Of a stretch of 64,000 bases of DNA, positions 17,447 through 26,972 are shown piece after piece. The stretch is from SAR324 cluster bacterium. GTDB taxonomy: Bacteria > SAR324 > NAC60-12. Location: positions 124,001-188,000 of the forward strand of contig JADFZZ010000001.1 of NCBI GenBank assembly GCA_015232315.1, in the 5' to 3' direction. The notes below the pieces were generated by a model that had not been told where the DNA came from, ran no database searches, and was given only the letters and a program-made list of their open reading frames with translations. Made by a program: the position numbers and the translations under genes. Positions within the stretch are counted from its first letter, which is position 1. Each line of letters begins with the position of its first letter.

Positions 17447-19201
17447 ATGAATTTATTTACGTCTACCATTGCGCAATGGCTGTCTGAAGTGTTTCATGAA
17501 TTGATGCCCTCTGAAACATGGGATCAGACAACTCTGGAAAATTCCCTTGAAACGCCGCCTGATTCTTCCATGGGGGATTATGGTTTTCCCTGTTTCCTGC
17601 TGGCAAAAAAGTTTAGAAAGGCACCTCCGCAAATCGCGATCATGCTGTGTGAAAAACTGGAACCCGCGGTTAAAAATTCGCCCCTGTTTTGTGACGTCAA
17701 CGCGTTGGGACCTTATCTCAATTTCAGGGTTAATTTTTCCAGCATGGCCGCTGAAGTTCTGCCCAGAGTTTATGACGGGAGCTATTTTCGTGAGAATGCC
17801 GGACAATCCCGGAAAAAAGTCATGATTGAATATTCTCAACCCAACACCCACAAGGGATTTCATGTAGGACATCTGCGAAATGTAGCTCTTGGCGACTGCC
17901 TTTGCAGGGTTTACCGTTACAATGGTTATGAGGTGATTGCCGCGAATTATATCGGTGATGTCGGCACGCATATTGCCAAATGTCTGTGGTATTATGAAAA
18001 ATTCAATCAGGAAACTCCGCCCGAAACCCTCAAGGGCGAATGGCTGGGGACGCTGTATACCAAAGCCACATTGATGCTGGAAGACGCGTCTGATACGGAA
18101 AAAGCAGAATACCAGCAGGAAATCAGCCGGATTCTGGCGGCTCTGGAAAGTAAGGATTCCGTCTGGATGAAAAAATGGGCCGAAACCCGTCAATGGTCGC
18201 TGGATGATTTCAATGAAATTTATCACTGGCTGGATGCGCACTTTGATCATGTGTTTTATGAATCAGATGTGGATGACATCGGCAAACAACTGGTGCTGGC
18301 TGAACTGGAAAAAGGCACATTCATTCGCTCTCAGGGGGCTGTGGGTCTTGATTTGGAGGATGCTTCACTGGGTTTTTTCATGTTGCTTAAAACAGATGGA
18401 AATACGTTATATTCCACCAAAGATCTGGCACTGGCTCAAAAAAAGTTTGATGAATTCAGGATTGAACACTCCATTTATGTGGTGGGATCTGAACAGACTC
18501 TGCATTTCAAACAGGTGTTTGAAACACTCAAACGTATGGGCTACGCCCAGGCTGAATCCTGTTTTCATCTGCCTTATGGCCTGGTGGTACTCCCCTCAGG
18601 AAAAATGAGTTCCCGTAAAGGCAATGTGATCATGTTTTCAGATTTACGCCAACAGGTCACAGACTACATCAGAAAAAATTACCTGGATCAGCATGCGGGG
18701 GATTGGGATGACGCGGAAATTCAGGAAACAGCCCGTCAGACCGCCGTTGCCGCCTTGCGGTATGGAATGCTCAATCAGGATCCAAACAAGCAGATTGTGT
18801 TTTCCATGGAAGACTGGCTGGTTTCAGAAGGGGATACCGGAACGTATCTGATCTATGCGTATGTCCGGGTTCGTAGCATCCGTCGTCAGGTGCCCGTGGA
18901 GCTGACGGCTGATGTGTCATTTGACGTGTTGACCCATCCTAATGAACATGCCCTAATTCGTAAAATTTATGATTTCAACCAGATGGTCAGTCTGGTTGGC
19001 GCACAATACCGGCCCTCCTTACTCACCAAATTTTTATTTGAGATGTGCAAGGATTTCAGTCGGGCTTACAACACCTGTTCCATCAAATTTGCGGAAAATT
19101 CTGAAATTCAGTCAGCAAGACTCTTGCTTTTTCACTCTGTAGCAGAAATTTTAAAGCAGGGACTATTTTTATTGGGCATCACCCCCCCTGAACGAATGTG
19201 A
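17447..19201 (+). CDS. argS: Arginyl-tRNA synthetase
   Basis: 584-residue class I synthetase that charges tRNA-Arg. An N-terminal Add-1 domain is followed by IEYSQPNTHKGFHVGHLRN (HIGH motif as HVGH), the insert with YIGDVGTHIAKCLWYY, and GKMSSRKGNVI (KMSKS equivalent as KMSS). The C-terminal DALR anticodon-binding domain begins about YAYVRVRSIRRQ and ends with LLGITPPERM. Length is at the family norm. The ribosome site is weak. A WS/DGAT gene follows after 25 bases on the same strand. Confidence 0.96.
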   Translation: MNLFTSTIAQWLSEVFHELMPSETWDQTTLENSLETPPDSSMGDYGFPCFLLAKKFRKAPPQIAIMLCEKLEPAVKNSPLFCDVNALGPYLNFRVNFSSMAAEVLPRVYDGSYFRENAGQSRKKVMIEYSQPNTHKGFHVGHLRNVALGDCLCRVYRYNGYEVIAANYIGDVGTHIAKCLWYYEKFNQETPPETLKGEWLGTLYTKATLMLEDASDTEKAEYQQEISRILAALESKDSVWMKKWAETRQWSLDDFNEIYHWLDAHFDHVFYESDVDDIGKQLVLAELEKGTFIRSQGAVGLDLEDASLGFFMLLKTDGNTLYSTKDLALAQKKFDEFRIEHSIYVVGSEQTLHFKQVFETLKRMGYAQAESCFHLPYGLVVLPSGKMSSRKGNVIMFSDLRQQVTDYIRKNYLDQHAGDWDDAEIQETARQTAVAALRYGMLNQDPNKQIVFSMEDWLVSEGDTGTYLIYAYVRVRSIRRQVPVELTADVSFDVLTHPNEHALIRKIYDFNQMVSLVGAQYRPSLLTKFLFEMCKDFSRAYNTCSIKFAENSEIQSARLLLFHSVAEILKQGLFLLGITPPERM

Positions 19202-19226
19202 TATTTTTATATTTTCCCGGAGGATT

Positions 19227-20579
19227 ATGGAAAAAGAACTCAAGATTGAAAAAATGGAATTTAAGGACAAGGCATGGTTGCGGATGGAGAATCCTCGAAA
19301 TCTGATGACTGTAACCGGGGTGATGATGTTTGATGAAATGCCTGACAGGGATCATCTGGTGGCGACGCTCAAAGTTCGTCTGCTTTCTCTCGACAGGTTC
19401 CGTCAGAAAGTGATCAAGCGCGACAAAACCATTTATTGGGAAGAAGTTCCAGAATCTGAAATTGATTTTGATTATCACTTGACTCCATTGACCCTGGCGG
19501 ATCCCGGGGATGACACAGAATTGGAAAAACTGGTCGGTGAACTCGCCAGTTCACCTCTGGATTATCATCGTCCGTTGTGGCAGATGTTTCTGGTCAGCAA
19601 CTATCATGGAACAGGGGCCGCACTGGTTGTGAGGATCAATCATGCCATTGCCGATGGTATTTCGTTGATTCAGGTCTTGATTTCACTGATGGACAATGAG
19701 CCCAATCAACCCGTTCCGACGCCTGAAGACGGCTTTGTCGCCAAATCACCGTTGAGCTTGTTTCCTTCAGGATCTTCGGAACCTCCGGAAAAAAAATCCC
19801 TCAAGGATCTGTTGCTGTCGCCTTTTATGCTGCTGTTTCGTATTCTTTATACGATATACAAGGCGTTCTTCCTGCTTCCGGACACAACCACTATTCTGAA
19901 AGGGGAACTGACCGGCAAAAAAGGATTTGCCTGGTCAAAACCGATCCCCTTGAATGATATCAAGGATATTGGCCGGAGTTTGGGGGGCAAACTGAATGAT
20001 GTCATTCTCACGATTGTGACAGAAGCCTTGCGTCAATATCTGAAGAATCAGAACGCCTATGTGGAAAAAGCCAACATCCGGGTAGTCATTCCGGTCAATG
20101 TGCGCCCTCTCACTGAAAACATATCGCTGGGGAACAGGTTTGGGTCCATGTTTCTTGCTCTGCCATTGTCCATTGAGGATCAGGTCGCCTGTCTGAATGA
20201 AGTTCAGCGCAGAACCCAACGGATTAAAAACTCCTTTGAAGCTCTCGTTTTATACTGGATGACCGCTTTTTCCGGAACACTGACCAAGAAATTTCAAATG
20301 TTTTTTCTGGATATGTTCACCCAGAAATCATCACTGAATCTCTCCAATGTTCCCGGCCCGAAACAGACCCTCTATGTGGCGAATGTTCCGATGCAACGCA
20401 TTATTTTCTGTGTTCCGCAACCGGGCCGACTGGCAATGGGTGTCAGTATTCTGAGCTACAACAACAACATCATGTTTGGTGTCACCGGGGATCTGAACGT
20501 TTTGAAAGATCCACACGCCATCGTCAGAACATTTGAGGAAGAAGTGGAGAAACTCAAAGCGCTGGCGAACATCCGGTGA
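19227..20579 (+). CDS. Wax ester synthase / diacylglycerol acyltransferase (WS/DGAT) family protein
   Basis: 450 residues. WS/DGAT enzymes transfer acyl groups from acyl-CoA to long-chain alcohols or diacylglycerol to make storage wax esters or triacylglycerols. The condensation-type active site appears as RINHAIADGISLIQVLISLMD; the usual HHxxxDG reads NHxxxDG, retaining the catalytic second histidine and Asp-Gly. LSNVPGPKQTLYVANVP near the C terminus is the family ND/NVPGP motif. A strong GGAGG ribosome site precedes the ATG. Possible alternatives are a related acyltransferase with other acceptors. The cobalamin riboswitch follows it but controls the next gene. Confidence 0.88.
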   Translation: MEKELKIEKMEFKDKAWLRMENPRNLMTVTGVMMFDEMPDRDHLVATLKVRLLSLDRFRQKVIKRDKTIYWEEVPESEIDFDYHLTPLTLADPGDDTELEKLVGELASSPLDYHRPLWQMFLVSNYHGTGAALVVRINHAIADGISLIQVLISLMDNEPNQPVPTPEDGFVAKSPLSLFPSGSSEPPEKKSLKDLLLSPFMLLFRILYTIYKAFFLLPDTTTILKGELTGKKGFAWSKPIPLNDIKDIGRSLGGKLNDVILTIVTEALRQYLKNQNAYVEKANIRVVIPVNVRPLTENISLGNRFGSMFLALPLSIEDQVACLNEVQRRTQRIKNSFEALVLYWMTAFSGTLTKKFQMFFLDMFTQKSSLNLSNVPGPKQTLYVANVPMQRIIFCVPQPGRLAMGVSILSYNNNIMFGVTGDLNVLKDPHAIVRTFEEEVEKLKALANIR

Positions 20580-20594
20580 TGGAATTAAAAGTTC

Positions 20595-20785
20595 TTCTTG
20601 TGTTTTCCGGTAAGGACCACTAGCTTCGGCTTTCGGTTTATTCATCAGATCTCTTCTTGGGAGGAAGAGAGGTGCGAACCCTCCGCTGACCCGCAACTGT
20701 GATTCAGGGCATTGTCCTGATAAGCCAGATCTTCCCAATAACCTGATTCTTCGTGGAATTGAGGAAGGTTATGTCCAGTCTCTCA
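20595..20785 (+). promoter_or_regulatory. Cobalamin riboswitch
   Basis: The conserved core reads GAGGTGCGAACCCTCCGC, then TGACCCGCAACTGTGA, then a hairpin (CAGGGCATTGTCCTG) and AAGCCAGATCTTCCC. That is the hallmark order of adenosylcobalamin-type riboswitches. It lies about 230 bases before a BtuB-like receptor gene, so B12 should repress that receptor and the binding-protein gene after it. End coordinates are approximate. Confidence 0.88.
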
Positions 20786-21013
20786 ACAGCCTGTCTGTTT
20801 TTCTTTCTGACTGTCAACATCCCTATTGTCATCTCGTTTGTATAAAATCTGAATTCAGCATGTTCAATTCATGCCTGAATTGGGGTTTCCAAACGTGGGT
20901 GCCATATTTCAACTTCATTGATGCCTAATGTTTCAGAGATCCGGGAATATTCCTGGTTGTGGGACTGGATATCGGTGTCCGGTTATTTTGAAAAACATTC
21001 ACAGGATAAAAAT

Positions 21014-22996
21014 ATGAAATCGCTGATTTGTTATACGCTGATGGCGTGTATGTTATTGACAATGTCACCAGATCTTATGGCTGAAGACATGACGAATGCC
21101 AATGAACCCGTAAAACTGGAGGAAGTGGTGTCGGTGGCGACACGTCGTGAAGTTTCAGTGGAACGTGTCGGTGGAAGCTCTGTATCGGTCATCACACAGG
21201 AGGAACTGGAAAACCGTCAACAACCGCAGGTGAAGGATGTTCTCAAGGGCACTCCCGGACTGGATATTTCCTCTAGTGGTGGAATGGGTGGAAGCAGTTT
21301 TGTGCAGGTTCGAGGGGCAGATTCCAAGAACACGCTGCTGCTCATGGATGGTGTCATGCTGAATGACCCTGCCGGAGCCAATCGTGGCGCGGATATTGGC
21401 GGAATGACCCTGGATAATATTGAACGGATTGAAATCATTCGTGGCCCCCAAAGCGTACTTTATGGAAGCAACGCCACGGCCGGTGTGATCAATCTGGTGA
21501 CAGCCAAGGGCAAAGGGACTCCGGAATATTATGTTGGTGCTGAATCCGGCAGTTACAGTACCAGCAAACTCTATCTGGGAGGCAAAGGCTCAATGGGTGC
21601 GTTTAATTTCTCATTCAACGCAACACAACACCAGAGCGAAGGGTTTTCTGTAGCGGATTCACGCAATACCAAATTGCCGGATGATGGCAATACCGATGAA
21701 GCGGATGGCTGGCACAATACAACCATTTCAACCCGCTTGGGCTATGAACTGTCAGAAACTTTTGAAATCAATCTGTTTCTAAGAAACACGCAGTCGTCTA
21801 ACAAATATGATGACTTTGATGCTGTTTATAATGGTTCTGGTTCTGGTTTTGCCGGTGACGAATTCACTTTTGACCATGTAACATTTGAATCCATTGCCCA
21901 TCCCGATGGCAAACATAAGCAGGAACAGCAGGAGATCAGAACAACCGGAAAGCTCGAACTGCATGGTTTCGCCATGGATAAAACACTGGAATGGCGTGTT
22001 TATCAGAACATGATGACAAGTGATCGCACCAATTTTGATGCCAACGGCGATAAAAGTTATGATTTTCTGGGAAGTTCCAATGAAACAGGAACGCAGGTGG
22101 ATTGGTTTGTAGGCGATATTCAAATTATCAGTCTGGGTGGTAGCCAGTATACTGAAATGATGAACAGTGATGCCAATTTGATTTCTGATAAAAGTGCGGC
22201 AACTTCCAGTTTCTGGACTCAATACGAACTGGATGACGATGCCCTGAATCTGGTGCTCGGCGCAAGAAACGATAACCATGAAACATTTGGTTCCGCAACC
22301 ACTTACCGTCTGGCTCCGGCTTATCGGATTGAATCCATTGATACGAAAATCAAGGCCTCTTACGGAACCGGATTTCGGGCACCCTCTCTGTATGAACTCT
22401 ACTCCGCCTATGGTAATAAAAAACTGGAAGCGGAATTGAGCACAGGAATGGACGCGGGATTTGAAGTCAAATTCGCAAAATCATGGAAAGCCGGTCTCAC
22501 CTGGTTCAGCAATGTGTTCACGAACCGGATTGATTATGATTTTACAACTTCAGCTTATGCGCAAGTGGAGGGAGATACACTGACCAGTGGTACAGAAAGT
22601 TTTGTGGAAGGTGTGCTGTCACCATCCATGGAATTGGGGATCAATCTGACACAAATGTCCACCGAAGATCCCAATGGCGAGCCACTGCCACGGCGTCCGG
22701 AATTGAAAGCCCTGATCAATTTTCTGTACAAACCGCTGGAAACCCTGAAAATCAATACCGATCTGCATCATGTGGGTGAACGTGATACGGTTCCCTTCAC
22801 TATGGATAAAGATGGCAATACTGTGGAAACGCTGGATGCGTATGCGTTGATCAATGTGGCGGTGACTTACGATTATTCACCGATGTGGCGTTTTTATGGC
22901 AGAGTCGATAACCTCTCAGATGCCTATTATGAAGACGCATGGTCCTATGGAACTTCCGGCAGAGCGATGTATGCTGGAATCAAGGCCACATTCTAG
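21014..22996 (+). CDS. btuB: TonB-dependent outer-membrane receptor, BtuB-like
   Basis: 660 residues from ATG 21014, chosen because it gives a signal peptide (MKSLICYTLMACMLLTMSPDLMA). A TonB box-like segment (LEEVVSVATRRE) precedes the plug domain: VGGSSVSVITQEELENRQQPQVKDVLKGTPGLDI, LLLMDGVMLNDP, IERIEIIRGPQSVLYGSNATAGVINLVT. The 22-strand barrel follows, with GTGFRAPSLYELY and a terminal aromatic residue (ATF). The preceding cobalamin riboswitch indicates a cobalamin or corrinoid substrate. The BtuF-like gene starts 9 bases later. No TonB, ExbB or ExbD gene lies in the window. Confidence 0.92.
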   Translation: MKSLICYTLMACMLLTMSPDLMAEDMTNANEPVKLEEVVSVATRREVSVERVGGSSVSVITQEELENRQQPQVKDVLKGTPGLDISSSGGMGGSSFVQVRGADSKNTLLLMDGVMLNDPAGANRGADIGGMTLDNIERIEIIRGPQSVLYGSNATAGVINLVTAKGKGTPEYYVGAESGSYSTSKLYLGGKGSMGAFNFSFNATQHQSEGFSVADSRNTKLPDDGNTDEADGWHNTTISTRLGYELSETFEINLFLRNTQSSNKYDDFDAVYNGSGSGFAGDEFTFDHVTFESIAHPDGKHKQEQQEIRTTGKLELHGFAMDKTLEWRVYQNMMTSDRTNFDANGDKSYDFLGSSNETGTQVDWFVGDIQIISLGGSQYTEMMNSDANLISDKSAATSSFWTQYELDDDALNLVLGARNDNHETFGSATTYRLAPAYRIESIDTKIKASYGTGFRAPSLYELYSAYGNKKLEAELSTGMDAGFEVKFAKSWKAGLTWFSNVFTNRIDYDFTTSAYAQVEGDTLTSGTESFVEGVLSPSMELGINLTQMSTEDPNGEPLPRRPELKALINFLYKPLETLKINTDLHHVGERDTVPFTMDKDGNTVETLDAYALINVAVTYDYSPMWRFYGRVDNLSDAYYEDAWSYGTSGRAMYAGIKATF

Positions 22997-23005
22997 GTTG
23001 GAGGT

Positions 23006-24184
23006 ATGATGAACCGGAACTTTCTGTTCAAAATCATGCTCTGTTGCCTGTCATGGACATTGTTCACAGGAATGATTCTGACAGATGTTCTGGCAGAGGA
23101 TTGTGGAAAGTATGATCCTGACAGGGACTACTTTCCGCACAAGACGACCTTGCGTTATGCGAAGGGTTTCAGTGTCAGTTATCACCAACACTATAAACTA
23201 CTGGAAATCCCGATGGGGGCCGACAATAGCCAAATGGTACGGTATTGGCTGGTGCAGTGCGGCACACCGGTGCCGGAACATTCCGGTACTCTGGATCAGG
23301 TGATCATTATCCCCTCAAAACGGGTGATTCCTCTGGCAACCACCTACCTTCCCTTTCTCGTGCAGTATGGCATGGCCGAAAGAATTGTTGGCGTTTCCCG
23401 TGCGGCGTATGTCAACACACCGTTGATTCGTGAACGGTTAAAGTCAGGTCAGATCAAGGAAATCGGTGTGGAAGGCAACATGGATTTTGAGGCTATTCTT
23501 AAACTGGAGCCTTCCTGGATCATGCCGATTGGGGATGCTTCCGTGCTGGATGGCGATTTCGGCAAACTTAGGCAGATGGGTGTTCCTGTGGTGCTTCACC
23601 GGGGTTTTCTGGAAGAAACACTATTGGCCAGTGTCGAATGGGGCAAAATGATGGCTCTGTTTTTTAACGCTGAAGACGAAGCTGAGCGTCATTTTGAACA
23701 GATTCGCCAAACCTATGAATCGCTGGCGGACAAGGTTCGGCAACCACCTCGACGGCCTGTTGTTCTGGCCGGCAGCATGTTTCAGGGCGTGTGGTATGTT
23801 TCCGGAGGTAAAAGCTTTTTATCAAGGCTGATCCACGATGCCGGTGCCCGTTACCTTTGGGAAGATACCGATTTTCGGGGGAACCGCCCCTACGATTTTG
23901 AAAGCCTGCTCTCAGAAGGACAACACGCTGAATTCTGGATCAATCCCGGCATCTGGAACAGCAGGCAGGAAGCTATGGCTGAAGATCCACGCTATGGATT
24001 GTTTGATGCCATGACTCACAAGGGCATTTATAACAACAACCGTCAACTCAGCCCTGATGGTGGCAATGATTACTGGGAAAACGGGTTGGCCAATCCGCAT
24101 TTGTTATTGGCGGATCTCATCAAAATTTTTCATTCTGAGGTGATTCCAGACCATGAATTGATCTGGTACAAACAACTGGAATAA
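23006..24184 (+). CDS. Periplasmic cobalamin-binding protein, BtuF-like
   Basis: 392 residues with a signal peptide ending near VLAEDC. The central part matches the periplasmic binding protein 2 family (PF01497): IIIPSKRVIPLATTYLPFLVQYGMAERIVGVSRAAYVN, MDFEAILKLEPSWIM, VWYVSGGKSFLSRLIHDAGARYLWED. Riboswitch and receptor context point to cobalamin, making it a likely donor for BtuCD. It is about 120 residues longer than E. coli BtuF, mostly an N-terminal extension (residues ~30-95). BtuC and BtuD genes do not follow and must be elsewhere if this route works. Confidence 0.85.
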   Translation: MMNRNFLFKIMLCCLSWTLFTGMILTDVLAEDCGKYDPDRDYFPHKTTLRYAKGFSVSYHQHYKLLEIPMGADNSQMVRYWLVQCGTPVPEHSGTLDQVIIIPSKRVIPLATTYLPFLVQYGMAERIVGVSRAAYVNTPLIRERLKSGQIKEIGVEGNMDFEAILKLEPSWIMPIGDASVLDGDFGKLRQMGVPVVLHRGFLEETLLASVEWGKMMALFFNAEDEAERHFEQIRQTYESLADKVRQPPRRPVVLAGSMFQGVWYVSGGKSFLSRLIHDAGARYLWEDTDFRGNRPYDFESLLSEGQHAEFWINPGIWNSRQEAMAEDPRYGLFDAMTHKGIYNNNRQLSPDGGNDYWENGLANPHLLLADLIKIFHSEVIPDHELIWYKQLE

Positions 24185-24238
24185 TCGTTAGGGATTGCAC
24201 AAAAAATAAAATACCAAAGGAACGGGATAACAGTTAAC

Positions 24239-24292
24239 GGTAGCCCGGGGTTACGTCCCCGGGAATGAGCCGGGACGTAACCCGGCTCTACC
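24239..24292. repeat. GTAG-bounded palindrome, GTTACGTCCC subtype
   Basis: Inverted repeat GGTAGCCCGGGGTTACG ... CGTAACCCGGCTCTACC around a central GGGAATGAGCC. A relative is at 63459-63503. It sits in the 200-base gap between converging btuF-like and holB genes and could also act as a terminator for both. Confidence 0.75.
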
Positions 24293-24388
24293 AATCATCC
24301 CGGGATGGTATCTTTGACGGGACCTGAAAGTTGGTATGGTATTTATTTTGATGTCCCTTAGAGGCAAGGCGATGATGAAACTGAAAAA

Positions 24389-25375
24389 TTATCCCAGAAC
24401 TTTTTTAAGACTGAGCCACAGGTGTTCCAGCGCAAGGAGTTTGTTGGCATTGTTTTGAATGTCAATCCGGGTTTTGATCACCAGCTCAAAGGCCTCTGTG
24501 ATCCGGGATTCTGTATAGAGAACGGCCGCTTGTTCAAGTTCGCGGTGATAGGTGGGATAGAACAGTTTTTCCGGCTTCAGGCCACACTGAATCCAGCGCA
24601 GATCCCTGAACCAGAATTCCAGCAGGCTCAGCAAAAATCCCCATTCATTATGCTTGGTGCTTTGCCATTCCTGACAATGTTTGAGCAAAGTTTCCATTTG
24701 CGGAGAAATGGATTGGCTCATGATGGTGGCAAGGCGCTGATGCAATTTTCTGATGGAATCCAGACGATTGATCCAGTCTTCCTGGATTTGTCCCATGGCA
24801 AGCGATTGCAAAAATTGCCGATCATTTTCTACTAACTGAAATTTTTCGCGTAAAATCTGATCCACATGAATCGGGTTTAAATAGTAAAATCGCACCATCT
24901 GGCAGCGGGACACAATGGTTTCCAACAGTTGTCCGGTTGATTCCGCCAACAGAATAATCAGAGTAGAGAGCGGGGGGTCTTCCAGGGTTTTTAAAAACGC
25001 ATTGGAGGATTCCTTATTCAATTTTTCGGCACTTTTAATAATGACGATTCTTTTTTTTCCAATTCCCGGATGAAACTGAACCCATTGTCCCACCTGCCGA
25101 ATCTGGTCGATCCGGATATCACTGTCCTGAGGTTCCACCAGCAGGACATCCGCATGGGACTGGTGTTCAATCTGCCGGCATGAATCACAATGACCACAAG
25201 CATTGCCAGGGGTTGAAAGACAATTGACGGCCTGGGCAAAAAGCAGGGCTGTCTGAAATTTGCCCACATGATTGGGGCCGCAAAACAGCCAGGCGGAAGG
25301 CATACGTTCCTGACGCAGGGCTTTCTGGAGTGATGTAATGGCGTGATCCTGTCCCAGGATAGACTCAAAGCCCAT
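24389..25375 (-). CDS. holB: DNA polymerase III delta-prime subunit
   Basis: 328-residue AAA+ clamp-loader subunit. GQDHAITSLQKAL, Walker A-like GPNHVGKFQTALLFAQAVNC, a four-cysteine zinc module (C...CGHCDSC), IRQVGQWVQFHPGIGKKRIVII, LNKESSNAFLKTLEDPP (Walker B and sensor region) and SRCQMVRF are all in order. Delta-prime subunits often have a degenerate ATP site, as HVGKF suggests here. It helps load the beta clamp. Downstream of gltA on the same strand, with a hairpin between them. Confidence 0.92.
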   Translation of the reverse strand: MGFESILGQDHAITSLQKALRQERMPSAWLFCGPNHVGKFQTALLFAQAVNCLSTPGNACGHCDSCRQIEHQSHADVLLVEPQDSDIRIDQIRQVGQWVQFHPGIGKKRIVIIKSAEKLNKESSNAFLKTLEDPPLSTLIILLAESTGQLLETIVSRCQMVRFYYLNPIHVDQILREKFQLVENDRQFLQSLAMGQIQEDWINRLDSIRKLHQRLATIMSQSISPQMETLLKHCQEWQSTKHNEWGFLLSLLEFWFRDLRWIQCGLKPEKLFYPTYHRELEQAAVLYTESRITEAFELVIKTRIDIQNNANKLLALEHLWLSLKKVLG

Positions 25376-25410
25376 AGCATGAAAAGGAAGTTTGGAATGA
25401 AGGAAGGAAA

Positions 25411-25431
25411 GAAGGGGAGTGAATCCCCTTC
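25411..25431 (-). terminator. Hairpin after gltA
   Basis: 8-bp stem GAAGGGGA / GTGAA / TCCCCTTC immediately after the gltA stop (read on the minus strand as GAAGGGGA-loop-TCCCCTTC), followed by pyrimidine-rich CTTTCCTTCC. It contains GGGAGTGAATCCC, also present in the hairpin after guaB. Confidence 0.6.
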
Positions 25432-25437
25432 CCTGAA

Positions 25438-26715
25438 TTATCTTTTGTCAACAGGCACATACTCCCGTTGAACTGGTCCTGTATAGATTTGACGTGGGCG
25501 ACCGATCTTGGAGGGCTGATGTTTCATTTCACGCCAGTGAGCAATCCATCCGGGCAGACGACCAAGCGCGAACAACGCTGTAAACATTGGAAGCGGGAAA
25601 CCAATAGCCTTGTAAATAACACCGGAATAAAAATCCACATTCGGATACAGTTGCCGTTGAATGAAATACTCATCCTTCAGGGCAATTTCTTCAAGTTGAT
25701 AAGCAAGATCCAACAGTGGATCATGGCCCACGATCTTGATGACTTTGTCACATTGCTGCTTGATAATTTCAGCGCGTGGATCAAAGTTTTTATAAACACG
25801 GTGGCCGAATCCCATAAGCCGCACCCCTGATTTTTTACTTTTAACCTGTTCCACAAACTCCTTGATATTCCCTCCCTTCGCATAGATACCCTGTAGCATT
25901 TCCAGCACCGCCTGATTGGCTCCACCATGCAGAGGACCTGACAGTGCGGCAATTCCAGAGGATACGGAAGAATACAGATTGGCTTCGCTACTACCCACCA
26001 TACGCACAGTGGATGTCGAACAGTTCTGTTCATGATCAGCATGCAGAATCAGCAGAACATTCAGGGCTTCGACAAACTCTTTGGGAGGCTGATATTCAGC
26101 GGCTGGTAGAGCGAACATCATGTGCAGAAAATTGGAACAGTAATCCATGTTGTTTCGTGGATACATAAATGGCTGCCCCACACTTTTTTTATAAGTCCAG
26201 GCTGCAATGGTGGGTAATTTGCCCATCAGTCGCCATATCAAAAGATCTACAGCTTGTGGATCTTCATAGTTCACATCGGTATAAAACGTGGAAAGTGCTG
26301 AAACCACAGACGATAAAATCGCCATGGGATGGGCTGTTTTAGGAAACGCCTGGAAAATATGTTTCAAATCCTCATGAATCATCGTGTGATAAGTCACATT
26401 GTTTTTGAATTCAGCCAGTTGTTTGGTATTGGGCAATTCTCCATAAATCAGCAGGTAAGTCACTTCCAGAAAGTCAGATTTTTCCGCCATCTGTTCAATG
26501 GGATATCCACGATATCGCAAGATGCCTTTTTCTCCATCGAGAAAGGTAATGTTGCTGGTGCATGCACCAGTATTGACAAAACCCGCATCGAGTGTGATCA
26601 TGCCGGTTTCTGCCCTCAGCTTGGAAATATCCAGTGCCAGTTCTCCTTCACTTCCTTCAATCACCGGAAGATCATAAGATTTTCCACCAAATTCCAAACG
26701 AGCCGTTTTTCCCAT
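25438..26715 (-). CDS. gltA: Citrate synthase
   Basis: Condenses acetyl-CoA with oxaloacetate at TCA entry. 425 residues with an N-terminal beta domain (LEFGGKSYDLPVIEGSEG) as in Gram-negative hexameric citrate synthases, then GILRYRGYPIEQMAEKSDFLEV, HADHEQNCSTSTVRMVGSSEANLYSS (catalytic His), SGPLHGGANQAVLEML, MGFGHRVYKNFDPRA (second catalytic His) and FYSGVIYKAIGFP. Normal length. A GGAGG ribosome site precedes the ATG. Confidence 0.97.
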   Translation of the reverse strand: MGKTARLEFGGKSYDLPVIEGSEGELALDISKLRAETGMITLDAGFVNTGACTSNITFLDGEKGILRYRGYPIEQMAEKSDFLEVTYLLIYGELPNTKQLAEFKNNVTYHTMIHEDLKHIFQAFPKTAHPMAILSSVVSALSTFYTDVNYEDPQAVDLLIWRLMGKLPTIAAWTYKKSVGQPFMYPRNNMDYCSNFLHMMFALPAAEYQPPKEFVEALNVLLILHADHEQNCSTSTVRMVGSSEANLYSSVSSGIAALSGPLHGGANQAVLEMLQGIYAKGGNIKEFVEQVKSKKSGVRLMGFGHRVYKNFDPRAEIIKQQCDKVIKIVGHDPLLDLAYQLEEIALKDEYFIQRQLYPNVDFYSGVIYKAIGFPLPMFTALFALGRLPGWIAHWREMKHQPSKIGRPRQIYTGPVQREYVPVDKR

Positions 26716-26972
26716 AAAGCCTCCACATTGATCAGTTTAAGGAAATCTGATTGAGGATTCCTCAATCAGTGTGATCTTCATCTATTGAAGTGCTGACAAT
26801 TTGAGTCGGGCAAATTTAACAAAATTGAATGATCAGAGCAAGATATACTTCACCGATCTTCACCAGCGATTTCAGTCAGGACCCCATGGCCTGATTATTG
26901 TATTCCATCAGGCAAGCCTGTTCGAGGGGCAGAAAATAATCATTTGATAAATCTCTTTCAGCAAGAGGAAGT

